NCBI GenBank assembly: GCA_014529385.2
Contig: CM043959.1
Location: 89,723,529 to 89,787,528 of the forward strand
Reading direction: 5' to 3'
From: Adiantum capillus-veneris
Lineage: Eukaryota > Streptophyta > Polypodiopsida > Polypodiales > Pteridaceae
Length of the DNA: 64,000 nucleotides
Shown one piece after another: positions 1 to 12,469 of this stretch. The notes under the pieces are model-generated. The model was not told the DNA's origin and searched no databases. It saw only the letters and a program-made list of their open reading frames with translations. Each line of letters starts with the position of its first letter. The stretch's first letter is position 1. The translations under genes were made by a program, and so were the position numbers.

Positions 1-544
1 TTTCCCCTCGTATACTTTATCCTTGCCTTTCAAGCTCTAGTCTCCCACTCAGTTTTTGTCTCCCTTTCAACTCTAGCTCTTTTGTTGGCCACACTTTGAC
101 ATCCTATTTATCCACCCCAATGATGTTCACTTTAGGGACTTCACCGCCGTCCGTTTAAGCTTGGTGCACTGAATTCTCAATCGCCTGCTCCCTCGGGCCA
201 TTAAACTATGCTTGGACTCTTCCTCTTCCAAAAAATGGGTAGATACCACCGCTTTCTCTCAGTGGATGAGGACAGCCTGGTGCATAATGCCCTTCACCGC
301 AATTATAGCACCTTCCATGTAGAGGTCTTGCCCTGCCCCTTGCTCCTCTTGGCTGTCCCTTGTCCATTACACTCTACCACAGCTCTTGCATCTGCCCCGA
401 TAGATCCTGAACCGTACGTATCCACTACTGTGGAATAGCAGTTGTAGCCCTATTCCCTTAATTTTCCTCCCTAGTTGACTTGCAAGGACTTTGTGGTTGA
501 ACAAGTGCCATCACTTCATAACCTGCTATGCCTTGTTCTATCTT
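1..544. other. No gene seen; probable continuation of G0
   Basis: Pyrimidine-rich, AT-rich sequence with no coherent long reading frame on either strand. Weak minus-strand coding-like stretches continue from the gag remnant to the right, so this is probably the distal gag part of the old minus-strand element G0. Nothing else is supported. Confidence 0.4.
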
Positions 545-1075
545 TTTTTAATTTTCCTTCTTTTTGACCTTGCAATTGCCACTGCCTTGTTGTAGTTCTC
601 TGGGCTTTCAAAATCCACTTTCTCTTGCACCTTTGGATGCAAGCATGTCATAAACTTATCCAATTTGAAGTACTCACCATTGGCTAGCTACATAGCTGCT
701 GCTAATTCCACACAACATGCTTTGAAATGATCTAGAAACAAACTGAATTCCTCACTTACATCTTGCTTTAGAGCCTTTAGCCTTGCATCCATCTCAACTG
801 GAGATGCTTCCTTGTGAAAATCATGTAAAAACATTACCCGTAGATCCGGCCATGCATGTCTTGGCTCAATCTCCAAATCCTCAAACCACAATTTGGCCTT
901 ACCGCATCACCAACGGGAAGGTTTGCATCTTGCTATCCTCATTAGGAATTCGTAGAGACAACATGTACAATTCAAAATCTGCAAGCCATTCATTTGGATT
1001 CTCTTCACCTGTAAAAATCAAACCATAGCTTTGTGACGCCATCCTTGGGCCAATACCAAAACCTGTATTTTTACT
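545..1075 (-). pseudogene. Degenerate Ty3/gypsy-type gag fragment of element G0
   Basis: Read on the minus strand, two adjacent frames give a retrotransposon gag-like protein. The upstream part contains FTGEENPNEWLADFE, resembling the 'F.G..NP..WL' start of Retrotrans_gag domains. After a frame change come WFEDLEIEPRHAWPDL and a helix-rich stretch with an LFLDHFKACCVELAA-like segment, then PKVQEKVDFESPENY. In-frame stops and at least one frameshift break it, so it cannot be expressed. It lies downstream, in the minus direction, of a primer-binding site at 2984-2996, which fits gag position. Assignment to the gypsy superfamily is inferred from the gag pattern only, because no RT of this element is in the window. 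Confidence 0.5.
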
Positions 1076-2983
1076 TCACCAATGGGAGTAATCAACGTGC
1101 TCCTCTGTGGGGGGACCAAAAGATGGATACGAGGAAGGGTGTACACACCCAGAACACAAACAATCTGCCTCTCTAAAGCTCAGGGTAAACATAGCAACCC
1201 AATCCACTAGGATTCACCTTCAAAAATCCTCTTTTCTGCTAGCAGACCCTTGCCTGCACACCTCTTGACTCAACCACACTGTATCAAATCACGATCTAGC
1301 ACGCACACACCGCATGAAACATTTCATAGCTTCCCACACACACCAAGAGCCTCTTTCTCTCTCTTTGCCACAAGACACCACCGGTTTGATGGGGGCACAT
1401 TTGCCTACACACACATTCGACACCGCGAACACAAGCACAAGAGTAGTAGAACAGAGGGGGAAAAGGGAAATGATACCAAAAATGTGGGCTATGACTGATT
1501 TCCTTATTTAAGACAAGTCAAGTCCAACTGGCTCCATCGGCACAACCTCAACGGGCACAAGAATCTGACCTCAACCACCCTCATTGACACAGTCACTGTG
1601 GTAAAACCTCTCTCATCCTGCCTTCGTTGCAGAAACACACACACATAAACTCCCTCTTTGTTCGAACCTCTCACAACACCCTCCCTTCTTTGAACCGCCA
1701 CACATGTTGTCCCCACTTTGCTATTCCTAGTCCTTGAACAAATCCAAGAAAATGTGTCAACATTATTAGAGCCACCTTCTCGTAAACTGCATCCAACTTT
1801 GGTGAGCCGTATCCCACTAACCGTAAATCCAATCATTGAACCATCATTTTTGGCTGGCTCCACATAGTGTACACTCACTCCCAGAACCTTGGCAAGGATA
1901 AGAAATCTCCAGATGGTGCATCCGATGGGACAGTCAAACCATGCCAAAACTGGCCCCCGATAAATTTTCAAATGGCCATACCTTGCACTTTAGAGCCCCG
2001 AATGGCGATTCGAGAAGATCAACATCCTCCATAATTTCAGCTCTTCAATCCTATATGATGATGTCAACTCTGACCATCTATCCATCTGCCCTGCCCATGA
2101 GGAATCTGCAAAGGCTTCTAAATTAGAACTTTGATATCTTTCACACCGGGGCTCCGTTTGACGAGTCGTCTAGACCAGCTGACTCAGCATCTCAAACTCT
2201 ATCTACTCAAGAAAATAAATGAGCATTTCACACCTTTGGAGCTTCCGTCCTATATAGATCATCATGGAGCATCCTTGGCCTAAAAAACCCTATTAGGCAT
2301 ACACTTGAGTTGCACCTTGCTTGCCCATGACTTTCCCACCTGCTTTAGCTCACTGCCATGCACCTGCTGGCATCCATAGCACTCCTCATCACCCTTCTTG
2401 GCTCGGATAAACTTTTCTTGCACCAATATCATCCAAAAAAGCAAGAAAAAGGAGACATTAATAATAAAATAGTCCTCAAAATAGAGTGACATGAGACGCG
2501 ACGTGAGACTCAAGATTCATGGCCACAATATGAATAGCAAAAATGCTAAATTTACTTGAAAAAGTTGATGCCAAAATTAGAAAAACAATCACGAGGCTTC
2601 ACAAAGACGCACGAGGACAAAAATTGCATCAAACTCAATTGTAGTAAAAACAACATAACTTTCTGCTGTGAACTCTGATTGATGCAAACCCCAGACTCAA
2701 ATTGAAGAGCACGAGAATACGATTTCTCCAAATTTTGAGCCCCCAAAAATTGAGATGAAGTTGAGGGTGTCAACAATAAGCAAACGTAATCAAGGATTCA
2801 CCATATTGATTAGCAATAAACGCCACACAAAGAACTAATCATATTCTTCTTAACACAAAACAACCATAGTTAACAAGAATCAATCCTCAAAAATAAAATT
2901 TATAGCAATTCTGAATCTTATACGCGAATTGCATACACATACTTTGTTTTGTCACCATGAATTGAATCGTCGCGTGATCGTTA
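1076..2983 (-). other. Leader region of G0 between primer site and gag remnant
   Basis: About 1.9 kb between the minus-strand primer site and the gag remnant. Several reading frames of 60-155 codons exist, but none has a recognisable domain and their composition does not look coding. I treat it as untranslated leader of G0. Nothing else is visible. Confidence 0.35.
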
Positions 2984-2996
2984 CCATCTGATACCA
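2984..2996 (-). other. Primer-binding site of G0 (tRNA-iMet type)
   Basis: The minus strand reads TGGTATCAGATGG, matching the first ten bases of the common plant initiator-Met primer site TGGTATCAGAGC. It abuts the LTR end (CA) at 2997 with no spacer. This fixes the orientation of G0 as minus. Confidence 0.75.
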
Positions 2997-3121
2997 TGTT
3001 GAGATGTAGAGAGAAAGAGAGAGAGACGAGACATGAGACACACCATGTACGCTCCCAAAGACTGATTCATATTGAGGACAAGATACAAACATATAGGTGA
3101 GACCAAGCTGAGTAGAGTGAG
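2997..3121 (-). repeat. G0 LTR, distal part (R/U5 side)
   Basis: Starts with TG on the plus strand at the edge of the primer site and contains a short GAGA/CT-rich run. It is cut at 3121 by insertion of G1. The rest of the LTR resumes at 27645 after the duplicated GTGAG, where a minus-strand TATATATGG is found. Joined in order, the minus strand reads TATA box, about 120 bp, LTR end, primer site: a normal LTR promoter layout. Confidence 0.65.
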
Positions 3122-4028
3122 TGTTAGCAGCAAGCTAACACGGACACCATTTTTCAGAGTTCTCCATGTAAAACAATTATTATTTTGATAAATTAAGAAT
3201 ATTGTAAATCCTCTTTTCTTGGTAAGCTTTGTAATTAATGAGCTGGGGCTACAAGCTTCCAGATTGTATCAGCCAGTCAATTCTCAACTTTGGTAGAACT
3301 CCAGATTATTAGTTTTGACCACCCAAAAACCTAGGCTAAGGTATAAAAGCAAATTTTTATAAGTTTTTGGATAAGAAATACACAGCGTGAGCTAACGGCA
3401 CTCACTCCTCTCCTTCTCGCGCTTCCTAATCCCTCTCCGATTGTCACATTGCGAATGTGTTTGTTGCATTGCAACCACAGGTAAAATCTCTACGCATTGA
3501 CGTAAGCCATTCACAATATTTCGTAGCTTTTGGCGCCACCGACCCGTGGCCTAATTTCATCATAACTAGGAATTTACACTTTTAATTCGAAAACTAAGCA
3601 TAGGCAGGGTATTGGGGCATCATTGCTAAGCATTTAGATGAATTCTGGGTAAAAAGCGATTAGGTAAAAAATCCACTGCTGTTAATAATGCGATTTTGGA
3701 ACTTGACCTAAAGTGGGGTTTGGCCATAGGCTTGTGTGCTTAGGTCTTATAAACTTGTCCTAGAAGTTTCGTTACGTTTGGATGTCATTTGATGCTGTAA
3801 CGGATATGATTTGCTTGCCGATGAGCGATTGGCTTTTGGTGATTTCAGTCACTTGAGTGTAACTTGAGTTAGATGCAAATTGTTAGTTGTTTTTCTGAGA
3901 GATTGACAATCTCTTGTAGCCTCTATGCACTAGTCGAGTCAGCGTCGTCCCATGGTTTGACAAATTAATTGTGGTTCTTGCTAATACTGCAATAAGATAG
4001 GATAGTAAGGTTAGACATGCATCCCACA
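3122..4028 (+). repeat. G1 5' LTR
   Basis: Direct repeat of 26736-27644. It starts TGTTAGCAGC and ends CCCACA. It contains a TATA box at 3342-3348 and, further on, CCACAG/GTAAAATC, which resembles a splice donor. It also holds a damaged half of the AT-rich palindrome (near 3681-3699; the other LTR keeps AATCGCGATT). Confidence 0.92.
3342..3348 (+). promoter_or_regulatory. TATA box in G1 5' LTR
   Basis: AAGGTATAAAAGC is conserved in both LTRs (also 26956-26962). It is followed by a CT-rich stretch expected around the transcription start. Inferred U3/R promoter of G1. Confidence 0.65.
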
Positions 4029-4030
4029 TT

Positions 4031-4047
4031 TGGCGCCATTGCCGTGG
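4031..4047 (+). other. G1 primer-binding site (tRNA-Asp type)
   Basis: TGGCGCCATTGCCGTGG begins two bases after the LTR. It closely resembles the TGGCGCC-type primer site complementary to tRNA-Asp that Athila-like and related plant gypsy elements use. Confidence 0.75.
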
Positions 4048-5987
4048 ATCAAAGAGACCTAAACTAGGAAAAAACATGAGCTTCTTGTGTAGTTGTCCTT
4101 TAGCTTCCTCTATGTTCGCCTAGAGTGCAAAACTTTCTTTTAGAAACCGCATAGCTTAAGATTTTCATCTTTTGCTGTGTAGAGGTAGCTTGGAAGTAAT
4201 CGTACTTGCTAAGTACCTTTAGGACTGTAGGATTGTAGATTTAGATTAGGATTTGGAGAATGATTGGTAGACGAGACAAGTCTTAAGATCAAAACTCTGA
4301 AAACCATAAAAAACACAAGAAAACGAGTGTTTGTGGACACTTTCCACAACCCCATTGCATGAGAATCTAGGAGTAGGGTAAGTAGGATCCGAGGTGGATT
4401 TCAAAACATTGCTCACTCCAAACAAATCATCTGTGAGTTGTTTATGTAAAGTTGCAAAATTTCAGGTCTACAGCTAGAAATAGCTTGAAAAGACTCGAAT
4501 TCACTCAATCCGACTGGAGAGTAAGCCTAAGAGTTGTCCGGACCAGTGGGTAAGCTCAAAGACACTTTGAGGTAAAAATTTCAAGAAGTTGACCAAAACT
4601 CAAATTATTTACTTTTTCTTGACATTTTATGCCAAATTAAGGTTTGACATGATTCATAGGGTTAAAATAGCTCATATAAAGATTGTCTTTGAGAAAATTG
4701 CAAAAAAGTGTTCATTTCAAGCCTCAAGTTAATAAGCACAATTATTAACTTTCTGCTCTAAATTGACCAAGGTTCATACCATTGACTCATTGCATGTGTA
4801 CAAAAACCTTTTGTAAAGGCCCAAGAGATTTGGATCACTAAACTGGCAAAAACTGGGTAAAAACTAAAGTTTGTATTGACTTTTTAAATCTTGCTTGTAA
4901 ATTGGGGAAAAATTTATCCAAACTTGTTGAAAATTGATCAACAGGCTTATATTGGTGTGAACACGTGTACATACTAAGTGCAAAAATTATCAAATGTAAA
5001 TAATCGTGATTATTTATATCTATCCTAATTTTTAATTTTTTTGACGAAGTCTTCATACCACTAGCTTCACCATGTTGTAATGAGCCCACAAACCAAAATT
5101 GGTAAGATTTGAATCACTGAATTGAAAATTGTGACTAAAATTGCAAAGTTAGTTTACGGACATATAAATGATGACCATTTGACCAAAAATTGTCCAAACT
5201 TGATGAAACTTGGCTACTGACTTTAACTTGAGGTGCTTAAAAGATCTGTGTCAAAGTTGGGGCACAAACTTGCAAAAATTTAGCTAGAGTAAATAATCGC
5301 GATTATTTGCTTCTGCTTCAAAACTTGATGATTTTGTAAATTTGAGTATACCACAAGGTTAAGCACATCAAGTAGACCCCACAAATCAGTTTTGGTGAAA
5401 TTTGGACCACAAAAGTGAGACTTAAGTCAGATTCTTGAAGTCAGAGTTTGCGGACACGGAATAGTTGGTAAACATGATCAAATTTTGTCCAAACTTATTG
5501 GAACTTGTCTAAGGGCTTTAACAAGTTTTATACTTGCCAAACCAATCCAAAAGGTTCCAAAACTTGACAAAAGTAAATAATCACGATTATTTACTTCTGC
5601 TATATAGAGACTTCAATTTTGACTTTTGGACTTATAAAGTGTTAGACCAACATAATATAAAGCCACAGGACAATTTTGGGCTCAATCGGATTAGAATTGA
5701 TACAAATACACTCAGTTTATAGGTTGCAGATTAGACCTTTGATTTTTGCTAAAGTCAAATTTTGACTCCCATAGCACGATTTGAAGTGATATACAGAGAC
5801 CAATCACGAGAGTTATCAAGAGCTCTACTGTCTTTATAGAGAAATAGCTAACTTGATTAATTTTGTACAGGAATCAGGTTGTAGACAAGGAATCAGTGGC
5901 TTGACAGAAAGTTGAAATCGAATCAAGTGAAAATTGACGACCTGTCAATCCAAGGTTAGTACTCTATCCAGGGATTCATAAGTCTTT
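4048..5987 (+). other. G1 long untranslated leader
   Basis: 1.9 kb of AT-rich sequence with no credible gene, carrying the palindrome series described separately. TTTTGTACAG at about 5857-5866 resembles a splice acceptor ahead of gag. With the donor-like site in the LTR it suggests an intron in the leader; this is inference only. Confidence 0.55.
4728..5594 (+). repeat. Series of four AT-rich palindromes (~290-bp spacing), leader copy
   Basis: Near-palindromes of the form AAATAATCGYGATTATTT at 4996-5017, 5289-5310 and 5573-5594, plus a degenerate one at 4728-4749. Start-to-start distances are 268, 293 and 284 bp. The 5573 and 5289 copies are followed by CTTCTGCT. The DNA between palindromes is only loosely similar, so the palindromes look selectively kept or are the most recognisable part of an old tandem repeat. 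Confidence 0.8.
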
Positions 5988-8330
5988 ATGAAACTTATAT
6001 CTAATCGTGTACTAGGAAATCAAGGCCTATTCGGAGAAACCTCCAGTAGAGTATCCACTGAAGAAAGCGTGAATCAAGGCAATTCCTTGCACACAATTTC
6101 TGAAAAAGTCTTAGACACTTTTTCACATTCAACATCCGAAATGTCTTCTTACCCGACTCACTCGAAAACCGGAACGATAGTGCGCTATAAGCATATACTA
6201 TCTTTTTACAAGACTAACCGTCATGGAGCCCAGGTTTACTTGGACCCTAACGAGGAGTATGCTATTCGCATTGATGACCATGGTATTGAGTTCGAAGAAG
6301 AGGTTAGGGTAAATAAACAAGGAAAAATGTACATGGATCGAAACGGAACTCAGTATGTACAAGTCGAAAATCCTAAATATGTCAGCGGTTAAAAGTAAAC
6401 ACTATAATCCCAAATATGTCAGCAAAAGAAGGACAACCAACTTTAGAATTTGAGGGATACGATCAAGTAGACTTGAAGCCTTTGAAATGGCTTAGTACGG
6501 ATAATCCTAGGATCGGAGTCTATTGTTGGGAAGATAGAAACATAAAAGATCTTTTGTGGACTTCTCATGCCAGACCAGGACAATTAATGGCCATTAAGAT
6601 CATCTATATCTTCAAGATCAAAGATAAGAGATCTATAGATCTACCAACTTACTTGTAGGGATTGTTATAACAACAACTTTGTTATGATGACTCTTGAGGA
6701 GGTAGAACAAACCAAATACCAAGGGTATTCCATACGGGATTGGATATTGGGGTAAGGACTAGAAACAATTCCAAGGGATGAACATCGTGAGAGATCATCT
6801 GAGAGTAATATGAAGAAACCGGAAACCACCTCATCACGTAGAAAACCGGGTGACACTAAGGCCAGTCCAGGGCTACATGAGTCATTATTTTCAATAGATT
6901 GGTTTGAAGGACTCGGAACATGACCAACTCCCAGAAGACCTGGCATTGAACCAAATAGACGTGTCAGACCACCTGATTTCGAAAATGGGTCAGAAAATAC
7001 AGTGGGTCAGGGGATCATATGAACACTTAGCAAGCTTTAAGCAAGTGCTAAGAGCGGAGCGTATATTCGATTTCCATACTCAATTTGAGGGGTTTGGAAT
7101 GACATTAGAAGGAAAATCTTTGACATGGTTCCAAAACATTCCACCAAGGTCAATCATGAACTTGAACACATTAGCTCAAGGATTTGTAGCTGCTTATTCC
7201 AAAATGGGGATTAAGTATAATACGGTAGCTCAAATCTATAGCTTTAAACAGAAACATGGTGAGTCTGTTAGGGATTGTGCAACTCGAATGAAACAATACA
7301 TTGCCAGATGCCTAGAGATGGAGATACCTGCAAAATAACGACTTGTACGCTTGTTTCTGGAGGGACTGCTAAACAAAGAACTTCATACTATATTCTATAG
7401 TAGAAAGCATACAACCCTAGAAGCGTGTGTGTCTGATGCTATTGACCTAGGAGACAATTGTGAGATCTTCAATGAAGAAGATGTTCCTAAGGATAAACAA
7501 ACCGAGAAAACAACATCCACAAAACCAGCATAAGTGGGAACGGCTGCTGCGACACCACTCTCAGCCATAGAAGATATGCTAAAAAGGACGAACGACATGA
7601 TGAACAATATACAAAAGGAACCTATGAGAGGACCAAGACAAGGGATACCTCCATAGGGACAACCAATTAGGCCACAAAAATGGTGTGCAATCAAGGGAAA
7701 ATGGACCAACCATGAAACCCATGAGTGCTACTTCAGACCAAAGTATGATGGGAATGTTCAGTACGTGCCCATGAGGCCCCAGGGACAACCCATGTACAAA
7801 ATATTAGCCTAATATGGCCCAAGCTCAAAGACCACCAATGGGTATGGAAAGACTCTCAACCTGTGTTGGGACAACAACCTCCGTATCCATGAAATAATGT
7901 AGTGCCTGTAAAATACATGCAATCGGAAGGAGTCATAGATGAACAAGCATTAGTGCCTGTTACACCCTATGCAGAGCCTAGTCCATCTACAGTAATGGTA
8001 GAAGGAGATTGGTATAGTCCACATCCACCACCAATGGAAGAAACCATGACTTATGATCCACCAGAGCTTGCACCAATGTATTATGTAGCTAATCAAGGTG
8101 TCCAACCTCCCATGGGAAGACCCATGTGAGCCTAGAATAGGAAACTATCATAGTTGTGATGCTGATGACCACTGGAAGAACGAATGTCCAGAGCTTGATG
8201 TCCAGAGCCTGACAAAAACCTCAAACCAATTGAAGCCTATTGCATACAATGTTGCAAAAATGGAGGACACTTTCCGAAAGATTGTCCTAAGAATCCTTTG
8301 AACAAGGGAAAAACTGTCGTAAACGTAGTC
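5988..8330 (+). pseudogene. G1 gag polyprotein, broken
   Basis: An N-terminal frame (5988-6392, 134 codons) starts at ATG after the leader. It is followed by pieces at 6416-6658, 6904-7338, 7351-7533 and 7902-8129 in shifting frames. The 6904-7338 part is the clearest: LTWFQNIPPRSIMNLNTLA then FKQKHGESVRDCATRMKQY match the conserved capsid core of plant gypsy gag (W....L..F...Y....Q..GES...F). Near 8140-8290 there are two damaged zinc-knuckle-like stretches (SCDADDHWKNEC and CCKNGGHFPKDC), each missing part of the CX2CX4HX4C pattern in the open frame. The protein would package the element RNA. Stops and frameshifts make this copy non-functional. Confidence 0.8.
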
Positions 8331-9206
8331 CAAGTGATGCCTAGTAGCTCATCGGAGAGTGAACCGATTGTTCCAATCAAGGTAATCACTAGAGCCAAGG
8401 CAAAGAAAAACAAACACAACTCCTCTGATGATTCGAAGAACACGAAAGTTTCTTCTCAAAGAATCAAAAGGAGCAGAAGCAAAAGATATGAGATGAGAAA
8501 ACAAAAACAACGGATTGAAAACGAAGAGAAAGCAAAAATGCTAGCCCGGGAAAAGTTGAAAGAAATTGGCAGTGAATTCAAGGAAACAACCGTGAAATCT
8601 GGAGGATCCATTTTGGTAAATGAAATTTTTGAGCCTATTAACGCAACCTTGGAAGCTTACCAAGCAGGCCAAAACATGGAAAACAAATGGAAAAACTATC
8701 CATCTCCAGACATAGAAGCAACGAAGCTAGAGGCTTATCAAAACTTGGTAAGAATCACGCAAGAAATGTTAGATAAACAAAAATCCAAGCTTAAAGGTAT
8801 TGCAAAACCTGAAGAGCTTGCTGTAGAAGAAACAAAAGCGAAATCCGATGTGGTGGCAGAACCCCACCTTGAAACAAATGAACCAGAGCTTATAGTGCTG
8901 GACAACGAAGATGCATTAGACGGAATTCCATTCATAGAGGAAGACTGGCCAGGAAATCTATGGGAAAAGGTAAGAGAGATCAATGATGGGAGCCTAACTT
9001 TAAAGTCAGCTCCTATAGAGGAAGTTTGGTTGGATAACCTACCATCTAATATGAACATGGATTTACAATCCTTGTACGGGGATTGCAGATTGGAAGCTTC
9101 AAGAATATCTAAACCATTGACATTAAAAAAATTACCTTCTTACTTGGGAGATAACGAAGATGAACCCATCGTTTGCAAGACAACTCAAGTAAAAAGAGCC
9201 AAATAG
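8298..9206 (+). CDS. G1 gag-protease spacer, basic then acidic
   Basis: The longest open frame in the gag half (302 codons), starting just after the second zinc-knuckle-like motif. The first ~90 residues are very basic with a Ser-rich start (RAKAKKNKHN, RIKRSRSKRYEMRKQKQ). The rest is acidic and predicted helical by eye. No catalytic domain is visible. By position it is the linker between nucleocapsid and protease in the polyprotein. It is open throughout, unlike most of this element. The first codon shown is simply the first ATG in the frame, not a demonstrated start. Confidence 0.55.
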   Translation: MNKGKTVVNVVQVMPSSSSESEPIVPIKVITRAKAKKNKHNSSDDSKNTKVSSQRIKRSRSKRYEMRKQKQRIENEEKAKMLAREKLKEIGSEFKETTVKSGGSILVNEIFEPINATLEAYQAGQNMENKWKNYPSPDIEATKLEAYQNLVRITQEMLDKQKSKLKGIAKPEELAVEETKAKSDVVAEPHLETNEPELIVLDNEDALDGIPFIEEDWPGNLWEKVREINDGSLTLKSAPIEEVWLDNLPSNMNMDLQSLYGDCRLEASRISKPLTLKKLPSYLGDNEDEPIVCKTTQVKRAK

Positions 9207-9429
9207 ACCCTAGAAGTAGACAACATTCATTCAATCATGTCTACACCCATCTAATGCACTCTTACTTTGGGAGAACGGTTGAAACTCAGACCATACTTGT
9301 GGAACGATTTACAGAAATCCCTAGAGAAGGTGGGGATAACGGGGTTAATCTCTAAGAATTTGGGAAAAATGAAAAATGAAATGGAAAACAAAGAGATTTG
9401 ATCAGTTCCTATGAACAAGGTCGGAGAAT

Positions 9430-9848
9430 ATTATTAAGGAGAAGAAGGAAACACCACCCTCCCAGTGAAATATAATGACATTGAAACCATGGCAATACTG
9501 GATAGTGGAGCTGGCATAGCCATAGCCACTAACGCAGTATGGGAATCTTGGGGACAGCAAGCCATTAGACAAACGCGAATGAAATTGCAGTTGGCTGACG
9601 GACACATTGAGAGACCACTAGGGCTACTTGAAAAGGGGATAGTCAATTCCTGTGGAATTGAATATCAACACACTTTTGTGATAGTAGACTTTGGAAAAAA
9701 ACTCAACTATGAAATCATATTGGGAAGACCTTTCATGCGACAGGTACAACATATCCAAGATTGGGGAAACAACTATCTGTACTTGAAGCAGGTGGGATCT
9801 ATAACAAGAGTCAATCTAAAAGATCACACTTATAGAGATGTCTTGTAA
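9430..9848 (+). pseudogene. G1 retropepsin-like aspartic protease (first copy)
   Basis: ALDSGAG-type catalytic motif seen as ILDSGAGIAIATNAVW near the start, a flap region around LQLADGHIERPLG, and the C-terminal IILGRPFMR motif. This matches the DTG/DSG ... ILGRDFL pattern of gypsy proteases. It would cleave the Gag-Pol polyprotein. It sits in the expected place between gag and RT. The domain itself is uninterrupted, but flanking frames are broken, so expression as part of Gag-Pol is unlikely. Confidence 0.85.
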
Positions 9849-10839
9849 ACACCCATCCAAGAGTTTGATTCAGTCTCTTCGGCTGAAACTAAGCTCCCAT
9901 CCTGGTTAAACAAAGACACTCCTATTTGGATGTGCGGAGCTTCAGAAAATGGAAGCTTAAGACGAGAGGAATGTATCCTAGAAAGGGACTGTACAAACGA
10001 AGCCTACATACCTGAACCCTTTTGAGAGCATTTATTTTAACCATTCGAGTGGACTCAAATTTTAGCAACAATGGATGTATGTGTTAATACGTCTATGACT
10101 ACTCAATTTTGCAATGAGGATGGCTACGACATACTTCCCATTCAAATGATGTCAGTCCTCAACATTGAAAACAAAGATGAGGAACCCAAGGACTTGATGA
10201 AAGCTCAACAAGTCTTTTCTGACCTTTATTACGATGCAAATGATGAGTTAGATGAACACTCAGTTACCTCAGAAGATTCGGGGTTAGAAAAAGAGCATAC
10301 AAGAGCTCAGTTACTCCTAAGGGTAGGGGAGGAAAAGTTTTTTTGACTTTCCAAACTAGAAATCAAGAAGACAAAAATGGTATAGAAGAAAGAGAGACAC
10401 CAATATCGTGAAAACACAACCTATGCCATCAGTCTCTAGTAAAATACAATTCCTGATGCAGATAGATGTTAATGATTGTGTCAAGGACAAAATAACTCAC
10501 AGATATCCTTCAAACAGAAACTCAGAAATGTCTCAGACATCGAGAAAAGCAAGAAGGGGTACTCAAGAAAAATCTTAGGATAAAAAACCACTCATGACTA
10601 GAGTCGAGCGGAAAAAGAAATATCAAGAGTTGAAAAAAGCTCTAAAGGAGATATTCACAATTGAAATGGAAACCACGGAAGAGGATGGTAAGGATGTAAT
10701 GCATGTTCCATCCCATTACAAAAAGTATACTCTCCAAGATCGGAAATCATGATTGAACAACCTGTTAGGGAACTACGGAAACAAGGTGAGCCTTAAGAAG
10801 GACCTGAAAACGCTAAAAGGGTAGAATTTGATGAACCAG
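9849..10839 (+). other. G1 protease-RT connector, no recognisable domain
   Basis: Contains a 91-codon frame (10071-10346) rich in Asp and Glu, and a later Lys-rich stretch near 10600-10740. Neither has a motif I can name. It is probably decayed polyprotein linker. Confidence 0.45.
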
Positions 10840-11590
10840 AAGAAGAGCCTAGACCTGCTTACATTGCGAATGACCTAACAGAAGAAGAAGAAAAGATTTT
10901 GCTGAGCTTGTTAAAGGAATACTGGGATATCTTCGCTTGGTCTTACAAGGATCTCAAGGGTGTTGATCTAGAAATCTGTCAACATATTATACCCATGAGA
11001 GATGATGCGAACCCAAGTAGACAGAGACCATACACTTATAATGAAACATTTGCCAGGAAGATCAAAGAAGAGATTGAAAAACTAAAGGAAGCTGAATTCA
11101 TTTACAAAATTGAACACACAAACTGGATGTCTCCAATTGTGGTAGTACCTAAGAAGAATGGGAAATTACGAGTGTGTGTTAATCTCAAAAAGGTGAATGC
11201 AGCTACCATTAGAGACAACTTTTCTCTTCCGATAACCGAGCATGTTTTAGAACGAGTGGCAGGAAAAGAAGCTTACAGCTTCTTAGACGGATTTTTGGGA
11301 TACAATCAACTTTTAATTGACCCAAAAGATCAGCATAAAACTGCTTTTGCAACAGAATGGGATATATTTGCCTATCGGGTTATGCCGTTTGGGTTAACTA
11401 ATGCTCCAGCCACGTTTTAGAGGTTGTTGAGCCATGCTTTCAAAGAGTATCTTCGGAAATTCTTAGAAGTATACATGGATGATCTATGCGTACATTCCTC
11501 AATCCGAGCTGATCATTTTGACACCTCAAAAAGGTATTCGAGAAATGTAGACTTTATAGGATTTGCTTAAATCCTGAAAAGTGCACATTC
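10840..11590 (+). pseudogene. G1 reverse transcriptase
   Basis: Ty3/gypsy RT palm and fingers. Visible motifs: KEYWDIFAWSYKDLKG, SPIVVVPKKNGKLRVCVN (fingers), YSFLDGFLGYNQL (motif A region, catalytic Asp), KTAFATEWDIFAYRVMPFGL (motif B) and VYMDDLCVHSS (motif C, YMDD catalytic pair) at about 11470-11502. The frame is open from 10899 to 11417, then hits TAG where a Gln is usual after the PATF motif. A further frame change follows near 11527. It would copy the element RNA into DNA primed by tRNA at 4031. It is inactive as it stands. Confidence 0.9.
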
Positions 11591-12384
11591 ATGGGAAGAC
11601 AAGGGAAAATTCTTAGACATATAGTGTCTAAAAATGGCATAGCTACTAATATTGAAAAGATTCATGTCATTGCTAATTTGCCTAGACCAACAATAGTCAA
11701 GGAGGTACAAGCCTTCATGGGACATTGTGGATATTACCGACGGTTCATCTACATGTATGCTATAATTGCAAAACCCATGTATAGCTTGATTACGCACTTT
11801 GAATGGACCGAGGCATGTGAAGAATTCTTCATGAAGCTTAAGCAAGCTCTCACCTCAGCTCCAATATTGAAAGAACCAGATTGGGATAAGGTATTCCATG
11901 TACATGTAGATGCTTCAAACTTTGCTATTGGTTGTATACTAGCCCAACCAGGAGATGGAAAAATTGACTTTCCTATTTCTTCTGCTAGCCAAAAATTGAA
12001 CATGGTAGAAATAATTACACCACCACCGAAAGAGAAGGACTAGGAATGATCTATGCCATTAAAAAGTATAGACATTACCTATTAGAAAAAAAGTTTGTGT
12101 TCTTTGTGGACCACCAAGCTTTGTTGTATATGGTCAACAAGCCATGTAGCATAGGGAGAATAGTGAAATGGTTCTTCATTCTTCTCAAATTTGATCTCAC
12201 CATGGTTGTAAAAAAAGGCACTACGCATCAACGAGCAGATCATTTGTCAAGGATTGTTTTAGGGGAATTACCTAAAGGGGTAGATGATGATTTACCAGAT
12301 GCCTATTTGTTCTCCATGGAAATGATACCTAGATGGTCGGAAAACATTGTGTCATTGATGACAATAGCTCAAGTAGACTCATAA
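11591..12384 (+). pseudogene. G1 RT thumb/connection and RNase H
   Basis: 11591-12043 carries the RT thumb (ILRHIVSKNGI, AFMGHCGYYRRFI) and the start of RNase H (VFHVHVDASNFAIGCILAQ, first catalytic Asp). After a TAG at 12041 the same domain continues at 12046-12384 with MIYAIKKYRHYLL, FFVDHQALLYMVNKP (second Asp region) and THQRADHLSRI (distal Asp). The order fits a normal gypsy RT-RNase H. The enzyme removes the RNA strand during reverse transcription. One stop and a short frame disturbance break it. Confidence 0.88.
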
Positions 12385-12469
12385 ATACCACTTCCTATCA
12401 CAATTGATTTAATCGAGCAATCGGCTATATCAAAGAAACCGGGACGGGATATTTCTTTTATGCATTAAC

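Noticed and set aside
1504..1971. 155-codon minus-strand ORF as a gene
   Set aside because: No recognisable domain, odd composition, and position in the G0 leader; likely chance.
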